Counted from the first letter of the stretch, positions 18,160 through 27,469 are shown. The stretch is DNA of 40,846 nt from Hyphomicrobiales bacterium (GCA_004144595.1 SEEM01000027.1:1-40846), one strand, 5' to 3'. The notes: generated by a model not told the origin, from the sequence alone. Program-made: numbers and translations.

Positions 18160-19392
18160 ATGACCCGTTTGCAGACAGAACCCAGCGCTGTGCTCCGGCA
18201 ATCCGATGCGCTCCCGCCGGTTGCCGCCCTGCTCGTCGCAGCCGGCCGCGGTCTGCGGGCGGGCGGTGGCGAACCGAAGCAATATCGCCTCGTCGAGGGG
18301 CGTCCCGTTCTAGCCCATGCGCTCACCCCCTTCCTGGCGGAGCCGTCGATCGAGCGCATCGCGGTCGTGATCGGCGAAGGCGACGAGGCGCGCTATGCCA
18401 ATGCCATGGCCGGCATCGACAGCACTCGGCTCGCAACCCCGACGCTCGGCGGCGCGACCCGCCAGGCCTCCGTGCGGCGCGGCCTGCTTGCGCTGTCCCG
18501 CGAGGGCTTCGACGGGATCGTGCTGGTCCATGACGCAGCACGGCCTTTCGTCTCACGCGCGCAGATCAGCGCCGCGATTCACCGGCTCGGCGCCGGCGCA
18601 ATTGCCGCGATCCCCGCCCTGCCGGTGACCGATACCGTGAAGCGCACCAGCGCCGACGGCCATGTCGCGGAAACCCCGCCGCGCGACCAGCTCGTCACCG
18701 TCCAGACGCCGCAGGCCTTCCGCTTCAAGCCGCTGCTGGAAGCCCATGAGGCTGCGGAAGCCGCCCTGCTCCATGGCTTCACCGACGATGCAGCCTTGAT
18801 GGAATGGGCCGGCCACCCGGTCGCGACCTTCCAGGGCGACCCGGCGAATGTGAAGCTGACCCATGCCGTGGACTTCGTGCGGGCTGCGGCGCAGCCAGAG
18901 GTGCTGGTGACGAGGGTCGGCACCGGCTACGACGTGCACGCCTTCGGCCCCGGCGACCATGTCTGGCTCGGCGGCGTCAGGATCGGGCACGACCAGGGCG
19001 TCGTCGCCCATTCCGATGGCGACGTCGCGCTCCATGCTCTGACCGATGCCTTGCTCGGCGCGCTCGCCGACGGCGATATCGGCACCCATTTTCCGCCGAG
19101 CGATCCGCAATGGCGGGGTGCCGCCTCGGCCCAGTTCCTCGCCTTCGCCGCCGCGCGGGTTCGCGAACGCGGCGGACGGATCGACTTCCTCGACCTGACC
19201 GTCGTCTGCGAAACCCCGAAGATCGGCCCGCATCGCGAGGCCATCCGCGCCGAGATCGCGGCGATCGCCGGCATCTCGCTGGGCAAGGTCGCGATCAAGG
19301 CGACGACTTCCGAGCGCATGGGCTTCACTGGCCGTGGCGAGGGGCTCGTCGCGCTGGCGACGGCGACGATCCGCCTGCCCGAGGAGGAGTGA
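18160..19392 (+). CDS. ispDF: Bifunctional IspD/IspF (MEP cytidylyltransferase / MECDP synthase)
   Basis: Fusion of two enzymes of the non-mevalonate isoprenoid pathway (410 aa). The N-terminal IspD part (about 1-235) has [21 protein letters not shown] (CTP-binding loop), [11 protein letters not shown] and DTVKR. The C-terminal IspF part (about 250-410) has [48 protein letters not shown] and [15 protein letters not shown], with the zinc-binding Asp/His residues. I use ATG 18160; the frame is open to 18046 but upstream residues do not resemble the family. The IspDF fusion is typical of alphaproteobacteria. cinA follows after 2 nt. Confidence 0.95.
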   Translation: MTRLQTEPSAVLRQSDALPPVAALLVAAGRGLRAGGGEPKQYRLVEGRPVLAHALTPFLAEPSIERIAVVIGEGDEARYANAMAGIDSTRLATPTLGGATRQASVRRGLLALSREGFDGIVLVHDAARPFVSRAQISAAIHRLGAGAIAAIPALPVTDTVKRTSADGHVAETPPRDQLVTVQTPQAFRFKPLLEAHEAAEAALLHGFTDDAALMEWAGHPVATFQGDPANVKLTHAVDFVRAAAQPEVLVTRVGTGYDVHAFGPGDHVWLGGVRIGHDQGVVAHSDGDVALHALTDALLGALADGDIGTHFPPSDPQWRGAASAQFLAFAAARVRERGGRIDFLDLTVVCETPKIGPHREAIRAEIAAIAGISLGKVAIKATTSERMGFTGRGEGLVALATATIRLPEEE

Positions 19393-19394
19393 AC

Positions 19395-19883
19395 ATGTTC
19401 GATGCGGAGATCACCGCGCTGGCCGAAACGGTGCTCACGCGTTGCCGCGAGCGCGGCCTCAAGGCGGCGACGGTCGAATCCTGCACGGGCGGGCTGGTCT
19501 CGGGAGCCCTGACGGCGATCGCCGGCTCCTCCGATGTCGTCAATGGTGGGCTGGTGACCTATTCCAATAGCGCCAAGACGGCGCTGGCTGGCGTACCGTC
19601 CGCCATGATCGAGGCCCATGGCGCCGTCAGCGAGCAGGTGGCTCGCGCCATGGCCGAGGGAGGCCGCGCCCGGCTCTCCGCGGATCTGGCCGTCGCCGTC
19701 ACGGGTGTCGCAGGCCCAGGTGGCGGCACGGAGCGCAAACCCGTCGGCCTGGTTCATTTCGCCTGTGCGGGGCCGACCGGCACCACTCACCGTGAAATGC
19801 GGTTCGGCGCCCTGTCGCGCGATCGCATCCGGCGCCTATCGGTCGTCGTCGCCCTCGAACTGTTGCGCGATGCCGCCGTCTGA
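19395..19883 (+). CDS. CinA family protein (nicotinamide-nucleotide amidohydrolase, PncC-type)
   Basis: Single-domain CinA C-terminal family enzyme (162 aa), which in characterised members deamidates nicotinamide mononucleotide in NAD recycling. Family motifs: ATVESCTGGLVSGALTAIAGSS, GGLVTYSNSAK, AVSEQVARAMAEG, AVTGVAGPGGGTERKPVGLVH. It starts at ATG 19395, directly after the ispDF stop. The GAGGAGGAG at the ispDF 3' end serves as ribosome-binding site, so the two are co-translated. The N-terminal molybdopterin-binding-like domain of long CinA proteins is absent, as expected for the PncC form. Confidence 0.92.
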   Translation: MFDAEITALAETVLTRCRERGLKAATVESCTGGLVSGALTAIAGSSDVVNGGLVTYSNSAKTALAGVPSAMIEAHGAVSEQVARAMAEGGRARLSADLAVAVTGVAGPGGGTERKPVGLVHFACAGPTGTTHREMRFGALSRDRIRRLSVVVALELLRDAAV

Positions 19884-19889
19884 CGTCGT

Positions 19890-22001
19890 TCAGCGCGAGA
19901 GCTTCCGCCAGATCGCGCCGATGACGTCGGCATAGTCGTCACGCCAGGGCCGCACCCCATCACCTTGCTCGATCCGCCAATGCCCTTGCGCCGCAAATCG
20001 GAGATCGGCCGGATCGCGCGCGACCATGGCCACCTGCGATAGCAATTTGTGCTGATCCTTCATCTCCGGGGTCTGGCGATACTGGCTGATCCAGGTGACG
20101 AGCCCCTGCTCACGCGCGGTCGCTGCGACCACGGGGGCGAGGTCCATGTTTCGGTTGGAGATGTGGAACAGCATGGCGCCGTCGGGAGCCAGCTTGGACA
20201 GGTAGAGACCGAGCGCCTCGCGCGTCAGCAGGTGAACCGGTATCGCATCCGACGAGAACGCATCGATGACGATCAGGTCGAGCGAACCGGAGGCCGCGTC
20301 CGCAAGCGTCAGCCGGGCGTCGCCGATCACGAAGGGCACGTTCGGAGCGCACTGGCTGATGAAGGAGAAGCGTGCGGGATCGGTGGCGAGCGAAACCACG
20401 CGGGCATCGATCTCATAGAAGGTCCAGTCCTCGCCCGCACGGATCCGGCAGGCGAGCGAACCCGTGCCCACTCCGACGGAAGCAACCTTGCCCAGCGTTC
20501 CACCGCGGGCGCGCCGCAGCGCCTCGATGCCATCGGCGATGGCCCCTCCGGTGAAATAATAGCTCAGCGGCTCGGGCCGGCCGGTGACCGCGCTGCCGTC
20601 GTCATTGCGCAGGCGCTGCACGCCATGAACGGTGGTCCCGTGCACGAGCTTGCGGAAACGTCCGTCCTCCGTCTCCGAAATCCAGTTGATGCCGAAGAAG
20701 GAGCGGATCGAATCGGTGCGTTGCCGGTCGCCGGAAACCAGGAAAATCGTCACGATCGCGGTTGCCGCGATCAGGCCGAGCTTCAGCGGTCGTGGGGCGC
20801 GGCCCGCGGCAATTTCCGGGCGGCACAACAGCCCGGCCATGATCAGGATGGGATATTCGATGACCGCGTTGAACAGCATCGGCGCCAGCAGGCCGCTGAA
20901 CAGCCCGCCGAGCACGCCGCCGAACGACATCCACAGATAGAACTCGGTCAGGCGCGATGCATCGGGGCGCCGCTGCACCAACTCGCCATGCGCCACCATG
21001 GCCGTCGCGAAGAACAGCCCGAGATGGAGCGCCAGGGAGACACCCCATCCGACCCGCGATTGGAACGGAATGGCGAGAATCATGCCCAGCAGCAGCACGA
21101 TCTGCAAACACAGCATCCAGCGATGTGGCAGAACCGGGCGGCGCTGGAAGACGATGACGAAGGTTAGCAGGAAGAGCGCCAGAGGCAGCACCCAGAGCAG
21201 CGGCACGGCTGCGATGTCGGCGGAGATATGCGCGGTGACCGCGACTAGCAACCCCGACGGCACGAAGGCGAGCGCGACCCAGCCGAAGCGCTGCGTGCTG
21301 GCTATCGGTACGGCGGGAGCGGCCGGGGCCAGCGCGGGAGCATCCATCCGGCCTGTGCCGATGGCGAGCCCGGCACAGGCGGCGATTCCGGCAAGCAGCA
21401 GCGCGAAGCCCCAGGTCCAGCCACTCGCCTGTATCGCCAGCGGTAGCAGCGGCTCCACCACGAGCGGATAGGCGATCAGCGCGAGGAAGCTGCCGATATT
21501 CGAGGCCGCATAGAGGAAATAGGGATCGGCGGCGTGGCTATGCCCCGAGCGGGCAAACCAGGCCTGGAGCAGCGGGCCGTTGGCGGCGACGGCGAAGAAG
21601 GGCAAGCCGACCGATACCGCGAACAGGCCGATCAGCCAGAGGGCCTCCCCTTCCTGCGGAGGCCTTTCGAAGCCGGCGGCGATATGGATCGGCAGGCTGG
21701 TCGCGAGCACCACGATCATCAGCGTCAGGTGGATCAGCGCGGCACGTCGCAAGGTCAGTCGGCTGACCAGCAGATGCGCGTAGCCGTACCCCGCGAGCAG
21801 CACCGCCTGAAAGAACACCATGGCGACAGACCAGACGCCGGGCGAGCCGCCGAGCTTCGGCAGCACCATCTTGGCGAACATCGGCTGGATCCCGAAAAGC
21901 AGGAACGCCGAGACGAAGATCGTCGCGAGATAAACCGGCAGCGTCGCTGCCATGCGGCGCGCCTGAAGGCGATCGACGGCCTGTGCTGCGAATATGTCCA
22001 T
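19890..22001 (-). CDS. Membrane protein fused to spermidine-synthase-like domain (fused MFS/spermidine synthase family)
   Basis: The N-terminal half has about 12 hydrophobic segments (VYLATIFVSAFLLFGIQPMFAKMVLPKLGG and on to about residue 425). The C-terminal half is a class I methyltransferase-fold domain like spermidine synthase: GKVASVGVGTGSLAC for the glycine-rich loop, FYEIDARVVSLA, VIGDARLTLADAASGSLDLIVIDAFSSDAIPVHLLT, FHISNRNMDL. The substrate is unknown; true polyamine synthesis is doubtful because no decarboxylase partner is nearby. I choose ATG 22001 (703 aa) for its GAGGA site with 7-nt spacing; the frame opens at a TTG (22040). It converges with cinA, with only 6 nt between the two stops. 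Confidence 0.85.
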   Translation of the reverse strand: MDIFAAQAVDRLQARRMAATLPVYLATIFVSAFLLFGIQPMFAKMVLPKLGGSPGVWSVAMVFFQAVLLAGYGYAHLLVSRLTLRRAALIHLTLMIVVLATSLPIHIAAGFERPPQEGEALWLIGLFAVSVGLPFFAVAANGPLLQAWFARSGHSHAADPYFLYAASNIGSFLALIAYPLVVEPLLPLAIQASGWTWGFALLLAGIAACAGLAIGTGRMDAPALAPAAPAVPIASTQRFGWVALAFVPSGLLVAVTAHISADIAAVPLLWVLPLALFLLTFVIVFQRRPVLPHRWMLCLQIVLLLGMILAIPFQSRVGWGVSLALHLGLFFATAMVAHGELVQRRPDASRLTEFYLWMSFGGVLGGLFSGLLAPMLFNAVIEYPILIMAGLLCRPEIAAGRAPRPLKLGLIAATAIVTIFLVSGDRQRTDSIRSFFGINWISETEDGRFRKLVHGTTVHGVQRLRNDDGSAVTGRPEPLSYYFTGGAIADGIEALRRARGGTLGKVASVGVGTGSLACRIRAGEDWTFYEIDARVVSLATDPARFSFISQCAPNVPFVIGDARLTLADAASGSLDLIVIDAFSSDAIPVHLLTREALGLYLSKLAPDGAMLFHISNRNMDLAPVVAATAREQGLVTWISQYRQTPEMKDQHKLLSQVAMVARDPADLRFAAQGHWRIEQGDGVRPWRDDYADVIGAIWRKLSR

Positions 22002-22043
22002 GGGCATGTCCTCGGCCGAGCGCCGGAACATGCCATGCAAGAC

Positions 22044-22520
22044 TTAAGAGCCCGTCACTTCCGTTGGGGCGTTGCGCCCGTAGACCAGATCGGCCCGCTT
22101 CTCGAAAGCTTCGGCGAACCTGCGGAAAGCTTTGTCGAACATCGCGCCCATCAGCAGGCCGAGCATGCGGCTGGCGAATTCGTAGGAGATGAAGAACCCG
22201 ATCTCGCAGCCCGCCTCATGCGGCTTGAAGGTCCAGCGATTCTCCAGGTAGCGGAACGGCCCGTCGACATATTCGACGAGGATCTTGAGATTGGCGGGAT
22301 CGAGCGTGACCCGGCTGGTGAAGGTCTCCCGGATCGCCTTGTAGCCGACGCTCATATCGGCCAGCAGCACCTCGCCGCCGCCCTCGCGCGGCGTGCGCCG
22401 CCGCACCGTCAACCCTTCGCAGAGCGGCAGGAACTGCGGGTACTTCTCGACATCCGCCACGAGCGCGAACATCTGCTCGGGCGAGTGCCTCACCCGGCGG
22501 GTGCTGTTGAACATCGGCAT
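22044..22520 (-). CDS. COQ10/RatA-type START (SRPBCC) protein, probable ubiquinone-binding factor
   Basis: A 158-aa SRPBCC/polyketide-cyclase fold protein. Members include mitochondrial COQ10, which binds ubiquinone and aids respiration, and E. coli RatA. Signature stretches are STRRVRHSPEQMFALVADVEKYPQFLPLCEGLTV, YKAIRETFTSRVTL and DGPFRYLENRWTFKPHEAGCEIGFFISYEF. The alphaproteobacterial lineage of mitochondria and the adjacent lipA and pyruvate dehydrogenase genes favour a respiratory role over a toxin. It follows lipA on the same strand at a distance of about 90 bp. Annotation as a RatA toxin would be a name carried over from E. coli. Confidence 0.87.
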   Translation of the reverse strand: MPMFNSTRRVRHSPEQMFALVADVEKYPQFLPLCEGLTVRRRTPREGGGEVLLADMSVGYKAIRETFTSRVTLDPANLKILVEYVDGPFRYLENRWTFKPHEAGCEIGFFISYEFASRMLGLLMGAMFDKAFRRFAEAFEKRADLVYGRNAPTEVTGS

Positions 22521-22610
22521 CGAGGACGTGCCTTCCTAGATCATCGCGCGTCCGACCAGACGCGGCCATGATGATCTATCTTATGGGTCTGCATCGAATT
22601 GATCCGATGC

Positions 22611-23624
22611 TTAAGCGCGGCTGTTGTGGCCGACACCGATCTGGGCATCGCGCGCTGCACGCAACTTGGCGAAATCCTCGCCCGCATGATGCGAGGAACG
22701 GGTCAGCGGCGTCGAGGACACCATCAGGAAGCCCTTCGCGTAGGCGATGGTCTCGAAGCTCTTGAACTCGTCGGGCGTGACGAAGCGGATCACGGCGTGG
22801 TGCTTGCGCGAGGGCGCGAGATACTGCCCGATCGTCATGAAGTCGACCTCGGCCGAACGCAGGTCGTCCATCAGCTGTAGCACCTCGTTCCGCTCCTCGC
22901 CGAGGCCGACCATGATGCCGGACTTCGTGAAGATGGTCGGGTCGAGCTCCTTCACCCGCTGCAGCAGGCGCAGCGAATGGAAATACCGCGCGCCCGGCCG
23001 CACCTTGAGGTACTTGCCCGGCACGGTTTCGAGATTGTGGTTGAAGACGTCGGGCTTGGCCGCCACGACAACTTCCAGCGCGCCGGGCTTGCGCAGGAAA
23101 TCCGGCGTCAGGATTTCGATTGTGGTACCGGGCGAAGCGTTCCGGATCGCCTTGATGACCTGAGCGAAATGCTCGGCGCCGCCGTCCTTGAGGTCGTCGC
23201 GGTCGACCGAGGTGATCACGACATGTTCGAGCCCGAGCTTGGCGACGGCGTCAGCCACCTTGCGCGGCTCTTCGAGGTCGAGCGGCTGCGGCACGCCGGT
23301 CTTCACGTTGCAGAAGGCGCAGGCCCGCGTGCAGGTGTCGCCCATGATCATGAACGTGGCGTGCTTCTTTTCCCAGCACTCGCCGATATTCGGGCAGCCG
23401 GCCTCCTCGCAGACCGTGACCAGCTTCTCGGCCTTCACGATCGCCTTGGTCTCGGCCCATTTCGGCGAGCCCGGCGCCTTGACGCGAATCCAGTCCGGCT
23501 TGCGCAGAACCGGGTTCTCCGGCCGCCTCTGCTTCTCGGGATGGCGCACGTCCGCAGGTTGCGCCTTCGGATTGCCGGCATTGGGCCGCGGATCGCGGTT
23601 CAGCAGGTCGAGAACAAGCGCCAT
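22611..23624 (-). CDS. lipA: Lipoyl synthase LipA
   Basis: Radical-SAM enzyme that inserts two sulfurs into octanoyl groups on lipoyl domains. The 337-aa protein has the auxiliary cluster motif [12 protein letters not shown], the radical-SAM motif CTRACAFC, and downstream [14 protein letters not shown] and [11 protein letters not shown]. Start ATG 23624. Its substrates, the lipoyl domains of pdhB and pdhC products, are encoded about 3-5 kb upstream on the same strand, with two GlsB-like genes and lpdA between. That places cofactor synthesis beside the complexes that need it. Confidence 0.97.
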   Translation of the reverse strand: MALVLDLLNRDPRPNAGNPKAQPADVRHPEKQRRPENPVLRKPDWIRVKAPGSPKWAETKAIVKAEKLVTVCEEAGCPNIGECWEKKHATFMIMGDTCTRACAFCNVKTGVPQPLDLEEPRKVADAVAKLGLEHVVITSVDRDDLKDGGAEHFAQVIKAIRNASPGTTIEILTPDFLRKPGALEVVVAAKPDVFNHNLETVPGKYLKVRPGARYFHSLRLLQRVKELDPTIFTKSGIMVGLGEERNEVLQLMDDLRSAEVDFMTIGQYLAPSRKHHAVIRFVTPDEFKSFETIAYAKGFLMVSSTPLTRSSHHAGEDFAKLRAARDAQIGVGHNSRA

Positions 23625-23738
23625 AACAGGGTCCGGGCTTCAACAGCAGGAGCCGGCCAGAGCCGGCTCCCTCTAGCTAATCCCCAAAGTGCTCTGCCGC
23701 AACTGCCGGCCCGGCAAGAGAGCTTCACTTGTACCGAG

Positions 23739-24017
23739 TCACCTGCGACCGCGGGCCGCGTTCCAGATCACGATGACGATGATCGCGCCGGCTACCGCCG
23801 CAACCAGCGTCCGCCAGAAACCGAAGACCGGGATAGCCAGGAGTTCCGCGACCTTGGCACCGACGAAGGAGCCGGCGACGCCGACGAGCATATTGGTGAA
23901 GAGCCCATGGTCGGACGAGGTCAGGCGCTCGGCAATCCAGCCGGCGAGCATGCCGATCAAGAGCGTCATGAAGAAGCCATAGCCCGGCTGGGCCATGGTG
24001 GCGGCAAAGCTTTCCAT
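23739..24017 (-). CDS. GlsB/YeaQ/YmgE-family stress-response membrane protein
   Basis: Small integral membrane protein of 92 aa with three hydrophobic segments (about 15-32, 44-63 and 70-88) and the glycine-rich pattern of the transglycosylase-associated family (LLIGMLAGWIAERL, NMLVGVAGSFVGAKV, AAVAGAIIVIVIW). The biochemical function is not established; homologues are induced by stress. I start at ATG 24017 because of an AGGGGGA site 7 nt upstream. An EcfG-type promoter motif lies 40-65 bp upstream (24059-24083), giving direct sequence support for general-stress control. A second GlsB-like gene lies just upstream on the same strand. Confidence 0.8.
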   Translation of the reverse strand: MESFAATMAQPGYGFFMTLLIGMLAGWIAERLTSSDHGLFTNMLVGVAGSFVGAKVAELLAIPVFGFWRTLVAAVAGAIIVIVIWNAARGRR

Positions 24018-24058
24018 CGCGGATATCCCCCTAGCCATGCGCGAATGCGCGCGTCGTC

Positions 24059-24083
24059 AACGGCCCCGGCCGTCGCCGGTTCC
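24059..24083 (-). promoter_or_regulatory. EcfG-type general-stress promoter motif upstream of the GlsB-like gene
   Basis: Minus strand: GGAAC (24083-24079), 16-bp spacer, CGTT (24062-24059). This is a perfect match to the published alphaproteobacterial EcfG (sigma-EcfG) consensus GGAAC-N16/17-CGTT. The predicted start near 24052 leaves a leader of about 35 nt to ATG 24017. Orientation and distance both fit. Confidence 0.65.
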
Positions 24084-24098
24084 TCCTGCGATGTTATC

Positions 24099-24437
24099 TC
24101 AGGCGACGAAGCGCGCCAGCAGGATGACGAGGATCGCGCCGATGACCGCCATGCCGGCATCGTCCAGGAAGCTATATCCCGTGTTCAGGCGCCAGCCGGT
24201 CAGGCGCACGATGCCCTGCCCGATCAGCATGCCGAGCACGCCGACAACCGCATGGCGGATCAGCCCACCGCCTCCCATGATGAGGCTCGCGGCAAAGCCG
24301 ATGACGGTTCCGGAGGCGACCGTCGGCACGATGACGCTCCAGTCGAGCGGCAGCGTCCGGCGCGGCGGCAGGATCTCGATCTCCTCGTCGCGGATGATAC
24401 GATCGGGCTTGGATGATTTACGGGTGCGTGGCGGCAT
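24099..24437 (-). CDS. Small membrane protein, GlsB/YeaQ-like paralogue
   Basis: A 112-aa protein with a charged cytoplasmic N-terminus (MPPRTRKSSKPDRIIRDEEIEILPPRR) followed by three hydrophobic stretches. Their pattern (VIGFAASLIMGGGG, HAVVGVLGMLIGQGIV, AVIGAILVILLARF) resembles the GlsB/YeaQ transglycosylase-associated family more loosely than its neighbour does. It starts at ATG 24437. It is located between the lpdA-side repeat and the second GlsB-like gene. I see no GGAAC-type promoter directly upstream. Function unknown; a duplication of the neighbouring family is the simplest reading. Confidence 0.68.
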   Translation of the reverse strand: MPPRTRKSSKPDRIIRDEEIEILPPRRTLPLDWSVIVPTVASGTVIGFAASLIMGGGGLIRHAVVGVLGMLIGQGIVRLTGWRLNTGYSFLDDAGMAVIGAILVILLARFVA

Positions 24438-24513
24438 CGGCGCAATATGGAGCGCGGAAGGGCTGGCGCCAAGCGGCGGCCACAGCGCATCGGCGTCATT
24501 CTTGAAACAAGGT

Positions 24514-24613
24514 CGTCATTCTCGGGCGGCGCAAAGCGACGACCCGAGAATCTTTTGCGGGATGAGGCTCAGGCGCCCTCTCGTCACGAGATGCTCGGGT
24601 CAAGCCCGAGCAT
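24514..24613 (-). repeat. Composite two-palindrome intergenic repeat, copy B
   Basis: Read on the minus strand, the first palindrome is ATGCTCGGG (24613-24605) with CCCGAGCAT (24599-24591). The second is ATTCTCGGG (24551-24543) with CCCGAGAAT (24526-24518). Flanks (CGAGAGGGCGCC linker, GATTCTCGGG entry, GAATGACG exit) match copy A at 8651-8743. The stem pair G:C in copy A is C:G here. It starts 16 nt after the lpdA stop, so it has the same placement relative to its upstream gene as copy A. Confidence 0.85.
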
Positions 24614-24629
24614 GACGCGCTCTAAAAAA

Positions 24630-26069
24630 TCAGGCGTTCAGCACCTTGCCGTAGGCGTCGAGCACGCTTTCCTTCATCACCTCCGACAGGGTCGGATGTG
24701 GGAAGATGGTGTGCATCAGCTCTTCTTCCGTCGTCTCCAGGTTCATGGCGACGACGAAGCCCTGGATCAGTTCGGTCACTTCCGGGCCGACGAGATGGGC
24801 GCCGAGCAGCTTGCCGGTCTTGGCGTCGAAGATCGTCTTGGCCAGACCGCTGTCTTCGCCGAGCGCCACGGCCTTGCCGTTGGCGACGAAGTTGAAGCGG
24901 CCGACCTTGATCTCGTGGCCGGCGGCCTTGGCCTTCGCCTCGGTCAGGCCGACGCTGGCGATCTGCGGGTGACAATAGGTGCAGCCCGGGATCATCAGCT
25001 TGGCCATCGGGTGCGGATGCAGGCCCTTGATCGCTTCGACGCAGATCACCGCCTCATGCTCGGCCTTGTGGGCCAGCATCGGCGGCCCCGCGACGTCGCC
25101 GATCGCGTAGACGCCCTTGACGTTGGTCCGGCAGAGATCGTCGATGACGATGCAGCCGCGATCGGTCTTCACGCCGAGCGCCTCGAGCCCGAGATTCTCG
25201 ATATTGCCGACGACGCCGACGGCCGAGATCATCCGGTCCGCGGTAATCGTCTGCTTGCCGCCCTTCTCGTCCTCGATATGGGCGGTGACGGAATCGGCAC
25301 CCTTCTCAACCTTCGTCACCTTGGCGCCGGTCAGGATCTTCATGCCCTGCTTCTCGAAGGCCTTGCGGGCGAAGGCGCCGATCTCGGCATCCTCCACCGG
25401 CACGACCTGCGGCAGCACCTCCACAACCGTGACCTCGACGCCCATCGTCCGGTAGAACGAGGCGAACTCGATGCCGATGGCGCCGGAGCCCATCACGAGC
25501 AGGGATTTCGGCATCTTCGCCGGCACCATCGACTCGAAATAGGTCCAGATCAGCTTGCCGTCCGGCTCGATGCCGGGCAGCGCGCGCGGCCGGGCGCCGG
25601 TCGCGACGATGATGTGGTCGGCGCTATAGGTGCCCTCGCCCTTGGCGTTCTTCGGCGGCGGCACCTGCGGCTGCATCGCCGGCTTGCTGGTAGGCGCGAC
25701 CGCGATCGTGCCCGGCTTGGTCAGCTTGGCCTCGCCCCAGATCACGTCGACCTTGTTCTTCTTCATCAGGAACTGGACGCCGTTGTTCATCCGCGCGGCG
25801 ATGCCGCGCGAGCGCTTCACGATCGCCTCCAGATCGGCCTTGAACGAGCCCTCCAGAACCAGCCCGTAATCCTTGGCGTGCTGGCCGTAATGCAGGATCT
25901 CGGCGGACCGAAGCAGGGCTTTCGTCGGGATGCAGCCCCAGTTCGAGCAGATGCCGGCGAGATGCTCGCGCTCAACGATCGCGGTCTTGTAGCCGAGCTG
26001 CGCCGCCCGGATCGCAGCGATATAGCCGCCGGGGCCGGAGCCGATGACGATGATGTCGTAGTCAGCCAT
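24630..26069 (-). CDS. lpdA: Dihydrolipoyl dehydrogenase (E3)
   Basis: Flavoprotein that reoxidises dihydrolipoyl groups with NAD+ in 2-oxoacid dehydrogenase complexes. The 479-aa sequence has FAD-binding GSGPGGYIAAIRAAQLG, the redox disulfide motif CSNWGC, the second nucleotide-binding loop GSGAIGIEFASFYRTMG, YAIGDVAGPPMLAHKAEHEA, and the C-terminal active-site His-Glu region (HPHPTLSE). It is the last gene of the pdhA-pdhB-pdhC-lpdA run, so this copy probably serves pyruvate dehydrogenase. The composite repeat copy B lies just beyond its stop. Confidence 0.96.
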   Translation of the reverse strand: MADYDIIVIGSGPGGYIAAIRAAQLGYKTAIVEREHLAGICSNWGCIPTKALLRSAEILHYGQHAKDYGLVLEGSFKADLEAIVKRSRGIAARMNNGVQFLMKKNKVDVIWGEAKLTKPGTIAVAPTSKPAMQPQVPPPKNAKGEGTYSADHIIVATGARPRALPGIEPDGKLIWTYFESMVPAKMPKSLLVMGSGAIGIEFASFYRTMGVEVTVVEVLPQVVPVEDAEIGAFARKAFEKQGMKILTGAKVTKVEKGADSVTAHIEDEKGGKQTITADRMISAVGVVGNIENLGLEALGVKTDRGCIVIDDLCRTNVKGVYAIGDVAGPPMLAHKAEHEAVICVEAIKGLHPHPMAKLMIPGCTYCHPQIASVGLTEAKAKAAGHEIKVGRFNFVANGKAVALGEDSGLAKTIFDAKTGKLLGAHLVGPEVTELIQGFVVAMNLETTEEELMHTIFPHPTLSEVMKESVLDAYGKVLNA

Positions 26070-26087
26070 GGTTTTGTCTCCCGCCGC

Positions 26088-27455
26088 TCAGACCAGCATC
26101 GCCATGGGCTTTTCGATATAGCCCTTGAACGCCGCGAGAAGCTCGGCGCCGAGCGCGCCGTCGACGGCGCGGTGATCGGTCGAGAGCGTCACCGACATCA
26201 CGGTCGCGACGGCCGGCTGGCCGCCCTTGACGATGACGCGCTGCTCGCCGGCGCCGACCGCCAGGATCGTCGCATGCGGCGGATTGACGATCGCGGCGAA
26301 GTCCTTGACCCCGAACATGCCGAGATTGGAGACCGCCGTGGTTCCGCCCTGATACTCCTCGGGCTTCAGCTTGCGAGCCTTGGCGCGCCCCGCCATGTCC
26401 TTCATCTCGTTGGAGATTTGCGACAGTGTCTTGTGGCAGGCATCGCGGATGATCGGCGTGATCAGGCCGCCGGGAATCGAGACGGCGACGCCGACATCGG
26501 CATGCTTGTGCTTGAGCATGGTGTTGTCGGTCCAGGACACGTTGGCGTCCGGCACGGCCCTGAGCGCCAGCGCCAGCGCCTTGATCACCATGTCGTTGAC
26601 CGAGAGCTTGTAGGCCGGCTTGCCGTCCTTCTCGGGTGCAGCCGCGTTGAGTTCGCCGCGCAGCTTCAGCAGCGCGTCGAGTTCGCAATCCACGGTGACG
26701 TAGAAATGCGGGACGGTCTGCTTGGCCTCGGTCAGGCGGCGCGCGATCGTCTTGCGCATCCCATCATGCGGGACTTCCTCGTAGGAGCCCGGCGCAAACA
26801 GCTTCTTGACCTGCTCGTCCGAGGGACCGCTCGCGAGCGGCGCAGCCGCAGGCTTGGCGGCCGAAGCCCCGGCGGGTGCAGCTGCCGGGGCAGCCTTCGC
26901 GCCACCGCCGGCCTTGGCCGCCTCGACATCCTTCTCGACGATCCGGCCATGCGGGCCGGAGCCCTTGATCGCAGCGAGGTCGAGCCCGGCATCCTTGGCG
27001 ATGCGGCGAGCGAGCGGCGAGGCGAAAGCACGGCTGCTACCAGCAGAAGCCGGAGTCGCCGCGGGAGCCGCCGCAGCCGGAACGGAGGCCGCGGTAGCGG
27101 TCGAAGCCTCAGCCTTCGCCGGCTCAGCCTTCGGTGCGTCGCTCTTGGGCGCCTCGGCCTTGGCAGACGCAGCGCCGCCGGCAGCCGGCGCGGAGACGCT
27201 CTTGGCGTCCTCGCCCTCGCCGGCGATCACGCCGATCACCTCGTTGACCGCGACATCGGCCGTGCCTTCCGGCACCACGATCCTGGCGAGGATGCCCTCG
27301 TCGACCGCCTCGACCTCCATGGTCGCCTTGTCGGTCTCGATCTCGGCGATGATATCGCCGGACTTGATCGTGTCGCCTTCCTTCTTCAGCCATTTGGCGA
27401 GATTGCCCTTCTCCATCGTCGGAGAGAGCGCGGGCATCAGGATGTTCGTCGGCAT
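26088..27455 (-). CDS. pdhC: Pyruvate dehydrogenase complex dihydrolipoamide acetyltransferase (E2)
   Basis: Core E2 subunit, transferring acetyl groups from lipoyl-lysine to CoA. Order of domains in 455 aa: one lipoyl domain (1-80, lysine in [12 protein letters not shown]); an Ala/Pro/Lys-rich linker; a peripheral subunit-binding domain (about 140-175; SPLARRIAKDAGLDLAAIKGSGPHGRIVEKDV); a second linker; and the catalytic domain (about 225-455) with VNDMVIKALALAL and the active-site STDHRAVDGALGAELL. It follows pdhB by 14 nt and precedes lpdA by 18 nt. Confidence 0.96.
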   Translation of the reverse strand: MPTNILMPALSPTMEKGNLAKWLKKEGDTIKSGDIIAEIETDKATMEVEAVDEGILARIVVPEGTADVAVNEVIGVIAGEGEDAKSVSAPAAGGAASAKAEAPKSDAPKAEPAKAEASTATAASVPAAAAPAATPASAGSSRAFASPLARRIAKDAGLDLAAIKGSGPHGRIVEKDVEAAKAGGGAKAAPAAAPAGASAAKPAAAPLASGPSDEQVKKLFAPGSYEEVPHDGMRKTIARRLTEAKQTVPHFYVTVDCELDALLKLRGELNAAAPEKDGKPAYKLSVNDMVIKALALALRAVPDANVSWTDNTMLKHKHADVGVAVSIPGGLITPIIRDACHKTLSQISNEMKDMAGRAKARKLKPEEYQGGTTAVSNLGMFGVKDFAAIVNPPHATILAVGAGEQRVIVKGGQPAVATVMSVTLSTDHRAVDGALGAELLAAFKGYIEKPMAMLV

Positions 27456-27469
27456 CGGTCAGCCCCCTC

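Noticed and set aside
22044..22520. RatA-type toxin of a toxin-antitoxin system
   Set aside because: The protein is closer in character to COQ10 START-domain proteins, no antitoxin partner (ratB) is adjacent, and the neighbours are respiratory or lipoate genes.
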